A stretch of 64,000 bases of DNA, from assembly GCF_021083185.1 (NCBI RefSeq), contig NZ_JAIGQB010000009.1:1-64000 (forward strand), in the 5' to 3' direction. Both the position numbers and the translations under genes were made by a program. This DNA is from Nocardioides furvisabuli (lineage in GTDB: Bacteria > Actinomycetota > Actinomycetes > Propionibacteriales > Nocardioidaceae). This document shows, in pieces, positions 8,842 through 16,740 of the stretch. The notes beneath the pieces were generated by a model, which was not told where the DNA came from, searched no databases, and saw only the letters and a list, made by a program, of their open reading frames with translations. The first letter of the stretch is position 1. Each line of letters starts with the position of its first letter.

Positions 8842-9582
8842 ATGAGCGACGCACCTCGCCTCGAGCCCCTCCCGGAGGACTGGCAGACCGCCCTCTTCGT
8901 GGTCGCCCACCCCGACGACATCGAGTACGGCGCCGCGGCGGCCGTCGCGCGATGGACCGGCCAGGGGAAGCGGGTCGTCTACTGCATGGTGACCAGCGGC
9001 GAGGCAGGCATCGACGGCCTCCATCCCGACGAGTGCGGCCCGCTGCGCGAGGCCGAGGAGATCGCGTCCGCGCGGGCGGTCGGCGTGGACGAGGTGGAGT
9101 TCCTGCGGCTGCCGGACGGGATCCTGGAGTACGGCGTCGCGTTGCGCGGCTCGATCGCCGAGGTCGTACGACGCCATCGCCCCGACGTCGCGCTGACCAT
9201 CAACTTTCGCGAGACCTTCGGCGGAACCAACCTCAACCAGGCCGACCACATCGCGGTGGGCCGGGCGCTGCTCGACGCCGTGCGCGATGCCGGCAACCGC
9301 TGGGTCTTCCCCGAGCAGCTCACCGACGGCCTCGAGCCGTGGGGTGGCGTGCGGGCGGTGTGGGCAGGCGGCTCCCCCGACGCCACGCACGCCGTCGACG
9401 TGACGGACACCTTCGACGCCGGGGTTGCCTCGCTGAAGGAGCACCGCGCCTACATCGAGGGGCTCGGCTGGGAGGGGTGGGACCCCGAGGAGTTCCTCGA
9501 CGGCATCCTGCGCGGCGGCGGACAGGGGCTCGGCGTCACCCACGCCGCGACGTTCGAGGTGTTCCCGCTCGGGTGGGGCTGA
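8842..9582 (+). CDS. PIG-L family deacetylase
   Basis: Predicted zinc-dependent N-acetylglucosaminyl deacetylase of the PIG-L/LmbE family (246 residues), the group that includes MshB and Mca. The zinc-binding AHPDD motif is at residues 22-26, and the third ligand is probably the His of NQADHIAVG. The substrate is unknown: it could be a sugar conjugate or mycothiol-related compound. It lies 41 bases downstream of the DUF1501 gene on the same strand, so it may belong to that operon. The ATG at 8842 gives the usual family N-terminus. Confidence 0.9.
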   Translation: MSDAPRLEPLPEDWQTALFVVAHPDDIEYGAAAAVARWTGQGKRVVYCMVTSGEAGIDGLHPDECGPLREAEEIASARAVGVDEVEFLRLPDGILEYGVALRGSIAEVVRRHRPDVALTINFRETFGGTNLNQADHIAVGRALLDAVRDAGNRWVFPEQLTDGLEPWGGVRAVWAGGSPDATHAVDVTDTFDAGVASLKEHRAYIEGLGWEGWDPEEFLDGILRGGGQGLGVTHAATFEVFPLGWG

Positions 9583-9604
9583 GCAGGCGTCACGCCCTCC
9601 GCCC

Positions 9605-10396
9605 TCACGGGACGATGTGCTCGCTCTCGCGGATGTCGGTGATCGCCATGTGCCCCGGGGCGTGGCCGATGGCGAGCGCGGGCCGGGACTGCATCACCGC
9701 GGCCTGCGGGGTCACGCCGCACGCCCAGAAGACGGGCACCTCGCCCGGACGCACCTCGACCGGGTCGCCGAAGTCGGGGTCGTCGAGGTCCTCGATCCCG
9801 AGGTCCGCCGGCGACCCGACGTGCACCGGGGCGCCGTGGACTGCGGGGTAGCGGGAGGTGACGCGCACGGCGGTGGCCACCTGCGAGGCGGGCACCGGCC
9901 GCATCGACACCACCAGCGGACCCGACAGCGAACCGGCCGGACGGCACGCCACGTCGGTGCGGTACATCGGCACGTTGCTGCCCTGCTCGATGTGGCGGAC
10001 CGGCACGCCCGCCGCGACGAGCGCGTCCTCGAAGGTGAAGCTGCAGCCGATGAGGAAGGCCACCATGTCCTCGCGCCACCGCTCGACCACGTCGTCCACC
10101 TCGGCGATCAGCTCACCGTGCTCGTAGACGCGGTAGGCAGGGAGGTCGGTGCGCAGGTCGCCGGAGAACCGCGGGCTGTCCACCGCGCCCGGCTCGGTGA
10201 CGTCGAGGACCGGGCACGGCCCGGGGTTGCGCTGGGCGAACAGCAGGACGTCGTAGGCCAGGTCGCGCGGGACCGCGAGGAGGTTCGCCTGGGTCCACCC
10301 GGCACACCAGCCGGACGTGGGCACCCGGAGGCCGGCACGGAACCTCGCACGGGCCTCGTCGGGCGACAGTCGCTCGGGACGGTCGGGGTCAGTCAT
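9605..10396 (-). CDS. YcsI-type putative hydro-lyase (DUF1445)
   Basis: A 263-residue protein of the DUF1445/UPF0317 family, with the characteristic segments [23 protein letters not shown] and [13 protein letters not shown]. The Bacillus subtilis counterpart ycsI also sits in the 5-oxoprolinase (ycsF-kipI-kipA) locus. A domain of the same family is fused to mammalian D-glutamate cyclase, which makes 5-oxo-D-proline, so a link to 5-oxoproline or D-glutamate metabolism is plausible but inferred. Its start overlaps the pxpC stop by 8 bases; it is the last gene of the operon. Confidence 0.85.
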   Translation of the reverse strand: MTDPDRPERLSPDEARARFRAGLRVPTSGWCAGWTQANLLAVPRDLAYDVLLFAQRNPGPCPVLDVTEPGAVDSPRFSGDLRTDLPAYRVYEHGELIAEVDDVVERWREDMVAFLIGCSFTFEDALVAAGVPVRHIEQGSNVPMYRTDVACRPAGSLSGPLVVSMRPVPASQVATAVRVTSRYPAVHGAPVHVGSPADLGIEDLDDPDFGDPVEVRPGEVPVFWACGVTPQAAVMQSRPALAIGHAPGHMAITDIRESEHIVP

Positions 10397-11285
10397 GGCT
10401 GGCTCCTGGGGTGAGGGGTGCGGACGGGACGCGTACGAAGGTGATGCGCTGGCCCGGACGCACCTGGGCGGCGAGCGGGAGGTCGGGACCGACGACCACG
10501 GCGATGACCGGGTAGCCCCCCGTCACGGGGTGGTCGGCGAGGAACAGCGTGGGCTGGCCGGACGGCGGCACCTGGAGGGCGCCGCACACCATGCCCTCGG
10601 GCGGGAGCTCCTCGTCGCGCTGCCGGGCCAGGACGGGTCCGGAGAGCCGCATGCCGACCCGGTTGCTGTCCGCGGTGACGTCGTACGGCTCGCTCACCAG
10701 CGCCTCGCGTGCCCCCGAGGTGAACCAGTCGGCCCGGGGGCCGTCGACGATGCGGAGGGTGACGTCGCCGACCACGGGGTGGGCCACCGGAGCCAGGTCG
10801 ACGCCCGGGAGCGGACCGGTGGGACTGCCCACGAGCAGCGTGTCGCCGGGCGCGAGCGGTGTGGGGCCCAGGGCAGCGAGGGTGTCGGTCGAGCGGGAGC
10901 CGAGCTGCTGGGGACCGCCGATGCCGCCGCGGACGGCGAGGTAGCTGCGCAGGCCGGTGTCCGGCGCGCTGAGTCGCAGGTGCGCACCGTCGGGAACCGT
11001 GACGACGCCGAACCCCCAGTGCGCCCGGCCGTCGACGGTCATCGGGCACGGAGCACCGGTGAGCGCCACCGTCACCTCGCCGTGGGCGACGACCTCCAGC
11101 CCGCCGAAGGTGACCTCCACCGCGGCTGCGGCCTCGGCGTTGCCGAGCAGCCGGTTGGCCAGGCGCAGCGCAGGCGCGTCGGCCGCACCGGAGTGCCCCA
11201 CGCCCAGGGCACCGAGACCCGTCCGGCCCAGGTCCTGCACCGTGGCGAGCGGCCCGGGTGCGACGACCTCGAGCCAGGCGCTCAT
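10389..11285 (-). CDS. pxpC: 5-oxoprolinase subunit PxpC (KipA-like, biotin-dependent carboxyltransferase family)
   Basis: One subunit of the cytoplasmic PxpABC 5-oxoprolinase, which uses ATP to open 5-oxoproline to glutamate. The 298-residue protein begins [20 protein letters not shown] and contains [20 protein letters not shown], both typical of KipA/PxpC. The ATG at 11285 overlaps the pxpB stop as ATGA, which settles the start; longer in-frame versions run into pxpB. Confidence 0.92.
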   Translation of the reverse strand: MSAWLEVVAPGPLATVQDLGRTGLGALGVGHSGAADAPALRLANRLLGNAEAAAAVEVTFGGLEVVAHGEVTVALTGAPCPMTVDGRAHWGFGVVTVPDGAHLRLSAPDTGLRSYLAVRGGIGGPQQLGSRSTDTLAALGPTPLAPGDTLLVGSPTGPLPGVDLAPVAHPVVGDVTLRIVDGPRADWFTSGAREALVSEPYDVTADSNRVGMRLSGPVLARQRDEELPPEGMVCGALQVPPSGQPTLFLADHPVTGGYPVIAVVVGPDLPLAAQVRPGQRITFVRVPSAPLTPGASHD

Positions 11286-11893
11286 CGGACCTCCAGGAAC
11301 CGGACGCGGGATCCCGGGACGAGGAGTGCGGGCGGGTCGCGCTCCAGGTCCCAGGGCTCGAGGGTCGATCGACCGATGAGCTGCCACCCGCCGGGGGACT
11401 CCCTCGGGTAGACGCCGGTGAACTCACCGGCCAGCGCCACGGACCTCGCCGGGACCCGGGTGCGGGGAACGGTGCGACGTGGCACGACCAACCGGTCGTC
11501 GCTGCCGACGAGGTAGCCGAACCCGGGGGCGAAGCCGCAGAAGGCGACCGTCCACTCCTGGGAGGTGTGCGCCTCGACGACACCGCGCTCGCCCAGGCCG
11601 GTCAGGCGTCCGACCTCGGCCAGGTCCTCGCCGTCGTAGGTGACCGGCACCTCCACCAGCCCGGCATCGGGACGGTGGCCCCGGCGCGGCTGTACGGCTC
11701 GCACGGCCCGGGCGACGCCCTGCGGGTCGGCCCGTGCGGGGTCGATGCGCAGCATCAGCGTGCGGGCGGCGGGAACGAGGTCCACGACACCCTCGGGCGG
11801 GTCCTCGACCAGCTCGGCGTAGAGCGCCAGGACGTCGCCGAGGTCCCCGACCTCGACGAGCAGGCCGGAGTCACCGCACGGCAGGAACCTCAT
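11282..11893 (-). CDS. pxpB: 5-oxoprolinase subunit PxpB (KipI-like)
   Basis: Partner of PxpC in the 5-oxoprolinase complex; the homologue KipI was first described as an inhibitor of the sporulation kinase KinA. The 203 residues start [17 protein letters not shown] and contain the conserved [10 protein letters not shown] segment and the [14 protein letters not shown] motif near the C-terminus. It overlaps both neighbours by four bases, so pxpA, pxpB and pxpC are translationally coupled. Confidence 0.93.
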   Translation of the reverse strand: MRFLPCGDSGLLVEVGDLGDVLALYAELVEDPPEGVVDLVPAARTLMLRIDPARADPQGVARAVRAVQPRRGHRPDAGLVEVPVTYDGEDLAEVGRLTGLGERGVVEAHTSQEWTVAFCGFAPGFGYLVGSDDRLVVPRRTVPRTRVPARSVALAGEFTGVYPRESPGGWQLIGRSTLEPWDLERDPPALLVPGSRVRFLEVR

Positions 11894-12672
11894 CCCGCGT
11901 CACCGCCGAGGAACGACACCACCCGCACCCCTGCCTCCTCGAGGCGACGGCGGACCGCGGTCGCCATGGCGACCGCGCCCGGGCTGTCGCCGTGCACGCA
12001 GACCGAGCCGGCCCGCACCGCGACGAGCGAGCCGTCGGCGGCCACCACCTCGTGGCGCGTCGCCATCCGGACCGTGCGCCCTGCCACCTCGTCGGGGTCG
12101 TGGAGCACCGCGTCGGGCTCCCGGCGCGAGACCAGTGTCCCCTCGGGCGTGTAGGCACGGTCCGCGAAGGCCTCGGCCACGGGCACGAGGCCGGCAGCCT
12201 CGGCGACGGCGAGCCACACCGACCCCGGCAGCCCGAGCACGGGGAGCGTCGGGTCGTAGCGGCGTACGGCGTCGGCGACGGCCTCGGCCTGCGCCTCGTG
12301 GTGCACGATCGCGTTGTAGAGCGCGCCGTGGGGCTTCACGTAGCGGACCCGGGTGCCTGCGACGCGCGCGAAGGCCTCCAGGGCCCCGATCTGGTAGAGC
12401 ACGTCGTTGGTCAGGTCGTGGGGATCCATGTCGACGAAGCGCCGGCCGAACCCGGCGAGGTCGCGGTAGCCCACCTGGGCGCCGATCACCACCCCGCGCT
12501 CGACGGCACGCTCGCAGGTGCGTCGCAGCACCGTCGGGTCACCGGCGTGGAAGCCGCAGGCGACGTTGGCGCTGGTGATGACCTCCAGGAGGGCGTCGTC
12601 GTCGCCGAGGGTCCACCTGCCGAACGACTCCCCGAGGTCGGCGTTGAGGTCGATGCTCGCGGACGTGGTCAC
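11890..12672 (-). CDS. pxpA: 5-oxoprolinase subunit PxpA (LamB/YcsF family)
   Basis: Catalytic-type subunit of ATP-dependent 5-oxoprolinase (260 residues). Family signatures are [13 protein letters not shown] at the N-terminus, [13 protein letters not shown], and [12 protein letters not shown], with [10 protein letters not shown] near the C-terminus. The GTG start at 12672 overlaps the stop of the upstream transporter gene as GTGA; a longer frame that continues through the transporter gene is spurious. Confidence 0.95.
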   Translation of the reverse strand: MTTSASIDLNADLGESFGRWTLGDDDALLEVITSANVACGFHAGDPTVLRRTCERAVERGVVIGAQVGYRDLAGFGRRFVDMDPHDLTNDVLYQIGALEAFARVAGTRVRYVKPHGALYNAIVHHEAQAEAVADAVRRYDPTLPVLGLPGSVWLAVAEAAGLVPVAEAFADRAYTPEGTLVSRREPDAVLHDPDEVAGRTVRMATRHEVVAADGSLVAVRAGSVCVHGDSPGAVAMATAVRRRLEEAGVRVVSFLGGDAG

Positions 12673-13910
12673 AGCAGGTCCGCGATCCCGCCGAGGGAGT
12701 TCCAGCCGAGATAGACCGTCAGCACCCACGAGAGCGCGCCGACGACCAGCAGCGCCTTCGGGTAGCGGTAGCCGCGGAGGAGGTCCGTGCGGCGGGCTGC
12801 GACCCACAAGATGATGCCGAAGCCCACCGGCAGGATGAGGCCGTTGAGGGCACCTGCGAGGACCAGCAACGTGACCGGCGCCTTGCCGAGGGCGAGGTAG
12901 ACCACCATCGAGAAGACGATGAAGCCGACGGTCACCCAGCTGCGGCGCTCCTCGAGGCGTCGCGAGAAGCCTGCGAGGAAGGACACCGATGTGTAGGACG
13001 CGCCGATGACCGAGGTGATGCTGGCGGCCCACAGGATGATGCCGAAGACGCGGACGCCGACCTCGCCCAGCGCTGCCTCGAACGCCGACGCGGGCGGGTT
13101 CTCGACGGCCAGGGTCACTCCTCCGGCGACCACGCCGAGCACGGCGAGGAACAGCAGGGCACGCATCACGCCCGTCACCAGGATGCCGGCCACCGAGCCC
13201 CGGGTGATCTCCCGGACGCGGTCGGGCCCGGTGATGCCGGAGTCGACGAGCCGGTGGGCGCCCGCGTAGGTGATGTAGCCGCCGACCGTGCCGCCGATGA
13301 GCGTCGTGATGATCAGGAAGTCGATGTCGTCGGGCAGCACGCTCTGGCGCAGTGCCTCCCCGACCGGGGGGCCCGACACGATCGCGGCGTAGAGGACCAT
13401 CGCGATCATCAGGAGGCCGAGCACCACGACGATGCGGTCCATCGCGATCCCGGCCCGCTTGCTCAGGAAGATCGCGATCGCGATGAGGGCCGAGACCGCG
13501 CCGCCGACCTTGACGTCGAGGCCCACCATCGCGTTGGCGCCCAGCGCCGTGCCGCCGATGTTGCCGATGTTGAACACCAGGCCGCCCACGACCACGAGCG
13601 CGGCCAGGAAGTAGCCGGCACCGGGCAGCACCGAGTTCGCCAGCTCCTGGGCGCGCATCCCGGAGACGCCGACGACGCGCCACACGTTCAGCTGGACGGC
13701 GATGTCGACCAGGATGGACACCAGGATCGCGAAGGCGAAGGCCGCACCGAGCTCCGCGGTGAAGACCGTGGTCTGGGTGATGAAGCCGGGGCCGATGGCG
13801 CTGGTCGCCATCAGGAACATCGCACCGAGCATCGTGCCGCGTACGGCGGTCCCGGACGTCGTGCCCTGCCCCACCGTCCGGCGCTCGCGTGGTCGTGTCT
13901 CGTCGGTCAT
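12669..13910 (-). CDS. NRAMP-related transporter without the metal-binding motif
   Basis: Integral membrane protein of 413 residues with about 11 hydrophobic segments, related to NRAMP metal-ion symporters and to B. subtilis YcsG. Canonical NRAMPs carry DPGN in helix 1 and a Met-Pro-His motif in helix 6. Here the first position reads [10 protein letters not shown], so the metal-ligating Asp and Asn are missing, and no MPH is seen. As first gene of the pxpABC operon it may carry an organic substrate such as 5-oxoproline, or a dipeptide derivative, rather than Mn or Fe; that is inference. The ATG at 13910 is preferred over a longer frame from 13946. Confidence 0.85.
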   Translation of the reverse strand: MTDETRPRERRTVGQGTTSGTAVRGTMLGAMFLMATSAIGPGFITQTTVFTAELGAAFAFAILVSILVDIAVQLNVWRVVGVSGMRAQELANSVLPGAGYFLAALVVVGGLVFNIGNIGGTALGANAMVGLDVKVGGAVSALIAIAIFLSKRAGIAMDRIVVVLGLLMIAMVLYAAIVSGPPVGEALRQSVLPDDIDFLIITTLIGGTVGGYITYAGAHRLVDSGITGPDRVREITRGSVAGILVTGVMRALLFLAVLGVVAGGVTLAVENPPASAFEAALGEVGVRVFGIILWAASITSVIGASYTSVSFLAGFSRRLEERRSWVTVGFIVFSMVVYLALGKAPVTLLVLAGALNGLILPVGFGIILWVAARRTDLLRGYRYPKALLVVGALSWVLTVYLGWNSLGGIADLL

Positions 13911-13982
13911 GTCTCGTCCGTCCGTGTCGGTCCCGGGCCTCGGCATCGGCGTCAGGAGTGTTCTCCGTCACGCCAGCGTGAA

Positions 13983-13999
13983 GGATTGTTCAACAATCC
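13983..13999. promoter_or_regulatory. operator of the GntR/FCD type
   Basis: A near-perfect 17-bp palindrome GGATTGTTCAACAATCC with 8-bp arms and one central base. Its core fits the FadR/FCD operator pattern TNGTNNNACNA. It lies between the divergent transporter-pxp operon and the GntR gene, about 20 bases upstream of the regulator's TAGCCT -10 element, so the regulator probably controls both directions. Confidence 0.75.
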
Positions 14000-14030
14000 G
14001 TCAATACCCTCTGTCGGATAGCCTGCGGTC

Positions 14031-14759
14031 GTGACCACCACCGACTGGCTCGAGGAGCTGCGCGGCGAGCGCCCCGACCTCGGTCGCGCGAGCACGGCAG
14101 GCCGGGTGGCCGACGTGCTGCGCACCCGCATCACCGAGGGCCACCTCCGCCCCGGCACGCGGCTGTCGGAGGAGGACATCGGGGCGGCGCTCGGAGTCTC
14201 CCGCAACACCTTGCGCGAGGCGTTCCGCCTCCTCGGCCACGAGCGCCTGCTGGTGCACGAGTTCAACCGCGGGGTGTTCGTCCGCCGGCTCACGGTCGAC
14301 GACGTGCGCGACCTCTACCAGGTCCGACGCATCCTGGAGTGCGGCGCCGTACGACGCCTCGCCGAGCGGCTGGCCTCCGCCGCCGCGCCCTCCCCGACGG
14401 CCGACCTGCTGGCGCCGGTGGGGGCAGCCGTCGAGGAGGGCGAGTCCGCTGCCGCCCAGGGCGCGTGGGTGGCCGTCGGCACCGCCAACATGAACTTCCA
14501 CCAGGCGGTCGCCGACCTGGCGCAGAGCCCCCGCGTCACCGAGGCGATGGACCACCTCCTGGCCGAGCTGCGGCTGGTGTTCCACGTCATGGACGCACCA
14601 CAGGCCTTCCACGCGACCTACCTGCCGGAGAACCGGGCGATCCTCGAGCTCCTCGAGGCAGGCGACCTCGCCGCTGCGGAGTCGGCGATCGCGACCTACC
14701 TCGACGCCGCTGAGGCGCAGCTCGTGGAGGCGTACGCCGCTGCTGCCGCACGCGGCTGA
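14031..14759 (+). CDS. GntR-family regulator (FCD domain) of the 5-oxoproline operon
   Basis: Predicted repressor of 242 residues. An N-terminal winged helix (about residues 22-90) contains RLSEEDIGAALGVSRNTLRE, followed by an all-helical FCD ligand domain with a metal-type His set (NMNFHQAVADL). The start GTG follows TAGCCT by six bases (14019-14024), indicating a leaderless transcript. The operator palindrome at 13983-13999 overlaps where the -35 would be, which suggests autoregulation and control of the divergent pxp genes. The ligand is probably 5-oxoproline or a related compound; this is inferred from context. Confidence 0.9.
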   Translation: MTTTDWLEELRGERPDLGRASTAGRVADVLRTRITEGHLRPGTRLSEEDIGAALGVSRNTLREAFRLLGHERLLVHEFNRGVFVRRLTVDDVRDLYQVRRILECGAVRRLAERLASAAAPSPTADLLAPVGAAVEEGESAAAQGAWVAVGTANMNFHQAVADLAQSPRVTEAMDHLLAELRLVFHVMDAPQAFHATYLPENRAILELLEAGDLAAAESAIATYLDAAEAQLVEAYAAAAARG

Positions 14760-14761
14760 CG

Positions 14762-15943
14762 TCAGTGGACCGTTTCGACGGAGTCGAGGACGAGCACCTC
14801 GCCGCCGCGGCGCGGGGAGATGCGGTCGTCAGCGCCACCGAGGCACCCGCGTGAGGACCCGACGTTGAACAGGCCCGTGTGGTCGCCCGCTCCGAGGGCG
14901 AAGGCGCCCGCCATGGGGTACATGACCTGCTCGCGACCCACCGTGTGGCCCAGGCCCACGGCATGCATGAGCTCGTGCATCATGATCTGGCCCCAGCCCG
15001 CCCGCTCGCTGGTCGGGAACCCGGTCGGCAGCTGCTCCTCGCGGTCGAGGGTGACCCGCCCGCTGGTGATGAGCCGGCGCACGCCGCCGTTCTTCGCGGG
15101 ATCGACGACGTGGTAAGAAGGTCCGCCGATGCCGACCACGCCCCCGCCGAGGGCCGGGGTCGCGGACGCGTCCGACCAGTCCACGTGCAGCTTGCCACCG
15201 CTGGCCCCGACGTAGGAGAACTGGAGGCCGCTGCGTGTGGACACTGCGGCGACGGCGCGGGTCATGTCCGCCAACCCGCCGGCGTACTCCCCGGCTGGAG
15301 CATAGGACCAGGGGATCGGCGCGCACGAGTTCCAGGCGATGGGGTCCGTGCCGCCGATGTAGGCCCAGTGTGCGGGGTCGCCCAGCCCGGTCGTCGGAGT
15401 GGGGACGGGCGGCGGCGTGCCGGTCGGACCGGTCGTCGGCCAGGCAGTGGGGGTGGGCTCGACGGGGTTCGGCTCCACCGCGACGACCAGGACCTGCACA
15501 GCTGCCGAGAGCGCACGTCCACGACGAGGCGTGACCACGACCCGGAGCGCGTGCCGCCCCGGCGCGTCGACGCGGATGGACGTGCGGAAGGCGCCCCGGG
15601 CGCTGGTGCGGGCGCGATCGAGGCGGACCCACCGCCGGGCGGCCCGCCGCTGCAGGCTCACCATCGCGCGGCGGTGCTTCGCCCTACCGCGTACGACGAT
15701 CCGCTCCCCCGCGACGACCTGGGCGTCGGCCCTGACGGTCAGCGCGGGCTTCCTCACCGTGGTCGCGGCCAGCACTCGGGCGGCCGCCGTCGCATCGTGG
15801 GCCGACACTGTCCCGGTGGCCGGAGCCGTCCGCGGTGCCTGTCCGGGTCCGGCGGCACCGGTCGGGGCCAGCAGACCGGCGGCGACGACGGTGACGGCGG
15901 CCAGGCACACCTTCGTGCGGGGCGCCAGGAGTGATCGGATCAC
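14762..15943 (-). CDS. secreted metzincin-type zinc metalloprotease
   Basis: Predicted exported protease of 393 residues. The start is the GTG at 15943, followed by RSLLAPRTKVCLAAVTVVAA, a signal peptide ending in alanines; the open frame upstream runs over a tRNA and is not used. Residues of roughly 75-165 look like an Ig-like beta domain, then a Pro/Thr linker (about 170-190) and a catalytic domain. The zinc site is HELMHAVGLGH (HExxHxxGxxH), with a Met-turn VMYP shortly after, which places it among the metzincins. The substrate is unknown. The stop codon lies 2 bases from that of the convergent GntR gene. Confidence 0.85.
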   Translation of the reverse strand: MIRSLLAPRTKVCLAAVTVVAAGLLAPTGAAGPGQAPRTAPATGTVSAHDATAAARVLAATTVRKPALTVRADAQVVAGERIVVRGRAKHRRAMVSLQRRAARRWVRLDRARTSARGAFRTSIRVDAPGRHALRVVVTPRRGRALSAAVQVLVVAVEPNPVEPTPTAWPTTGPTGTPPPVPTPTTGLGDPAHWAYIGGTDPIAWNSCAPIPWSYAPAGEYAGGLADMTRAVAAVSTRSGLQFSYVGASGGKLHVDWSDASATPALGGGVVGIGGPSYHVVDPAKNGGVRRLITSGRVTLDREEQLPTGFPTSERAGWGQIMMHELMHAVGLGHTVGREQVMYPMAGAFALGAGDHTGLFNVGSSRGCLGGADDRISPRRGGEVLVLDSVETVH

Positions 15944-16067
15944 GGTTCGGGGGTCCTGGGTTCGTTCGGGGTGGGACCGCGTCGACGGACGCACGGCGGC
16001 TGCACAACTCTGCCCGTCCCGCGGGGTCTTCGCACCGGGAACGGCAAGATCGCCGGGCGCAGATGCG

Positions 16068-16102
16068 AAGGACCCCGACCCGCGTCGCGGATCGGGGTCC
16101 TT
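16068..16102 (-). terminator. hairpin terminator after tRNA-Asn
   Basis: Perfect 11-bp inverted repeat AAGGACCCCGA (16068-16078) and TCGGGGTCCTT (16092-16102) with a 13-base loop, four bases past the tRNA CCA end. It probably ends the tRNA transcript. Confidence 0.75.
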
Positions 16103-16105
16103 CTC

Positions 16106-16181
16106 TGGCTCCCCCGGTTGGACTCGAACCAACAACCCTCCGGTTAACAGCCGAATGCTCTGCCAGTTGAGCTACAGGGGA
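16106..16181 (-). tRNA. tRNA-Asn (GUU)
   Basis: Complete cloverleaf on the minus strand: acceptor TCCCCTG paired with CGGGGGA, D arm GCTC/GAGC, anticodon arm TTCGG-CTGTTAA-CCGGA (anticodon GUU), T arm GTTGG-TTCGAGT-CCAAC, discriminator G. The CCA end is encoded (16108-16106). Confidence 0.97.
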
Positions 16182-16233
16182 TCGCTTGTGCAGCGGGGCC
16201 AAACACTAGCAAGGCCCCTGCGCGGTGGGGAAA

Positions 16234-16740
16234 TCAGGGCAGGCCGACGTCGCGCCGGGCGAGCTCGAGGGCATCGCGGGCGGCCGCGCGGACGGCTGGG
16301 TCGTCGGGGTCGACGCCCTCGTCGTACTCGTAGACCCACTGCACTCCCCCGACCCCGGACGGGGCGCGGCGCGCGATCACGCGCAGGCCCTGACGGCGGC
16401 CGAGGCTCACGTGACGCTGCAGCACGATGCTCGCGGTGACGCGCTCGTTGACGAGCTCGAGGAGGCGGCCGGGATGCTCGAGGACGGCACGGTGGACCGG
16501 GCGCTCCCTGCCCCAGCTGCCGACCTCCGAGAGCCGGAAGGTCTCGGTGTCGCGGTCCCAGCCGGCGGCCTCGACCTGCTCCCACGGCACGCGCCGGGTG
16601 TCGCCGTCGACGACGACGTAGAACGCGTCGCGGGTGCCGGCCATGACGGTGCCGTCGGCTGCGGAGGCCGAGGCCAGCACCTTCTCCCCCGGCGCGACCG
16701 CGATCGACGGCGAGGGCGTACGCCTCCAGCGCGGGCTCAC
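16234..16740 (-). CDS. conserved protein of unknown function downstream of dnaG
   Basis: A 168-residue soluble protein I do not assign to a named family. It begins with a short Pro/Arg-rich stretch, then a compact N-terminal part (VMAGTRDAFYVV, RRVPWEQVEAAGWDRDTETF) that looks like a PH-type beta fold, and a C-terminal half with HVSLGRRQGLRVIARR. The GTG start overlaps the dnaG stop by three bases, so it is translated with dnaG. No signal peptide or membrane segment is evident. Confidence 0.8.
   Translation of the reverse strand: MSPRWRRTPSPSIAVAPGEKVLASASAADGTVMAGTRDAFYVVVDGDTRRVPWEQVEAAGWDRDTETFRLSEVGSWGRERPVHRAVLEHPGRLLELVNERVTASIVLQRHVSLGRRQGLRVIARRAPSGVGGVQWVYEYDEGVDPDDPAVRAAARDALELARRDVGLP

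Noticed and set aside
11890..13971. A 693-residue fusion frame on the minus strand spanning the transporter and pxpA
   Set aside because: Only its last 260 residues are real (PxpA from the GTG at 12672). The first part overlaps the NRAMP-like gene in another frame and is Arg/Gly-rich nonsense.
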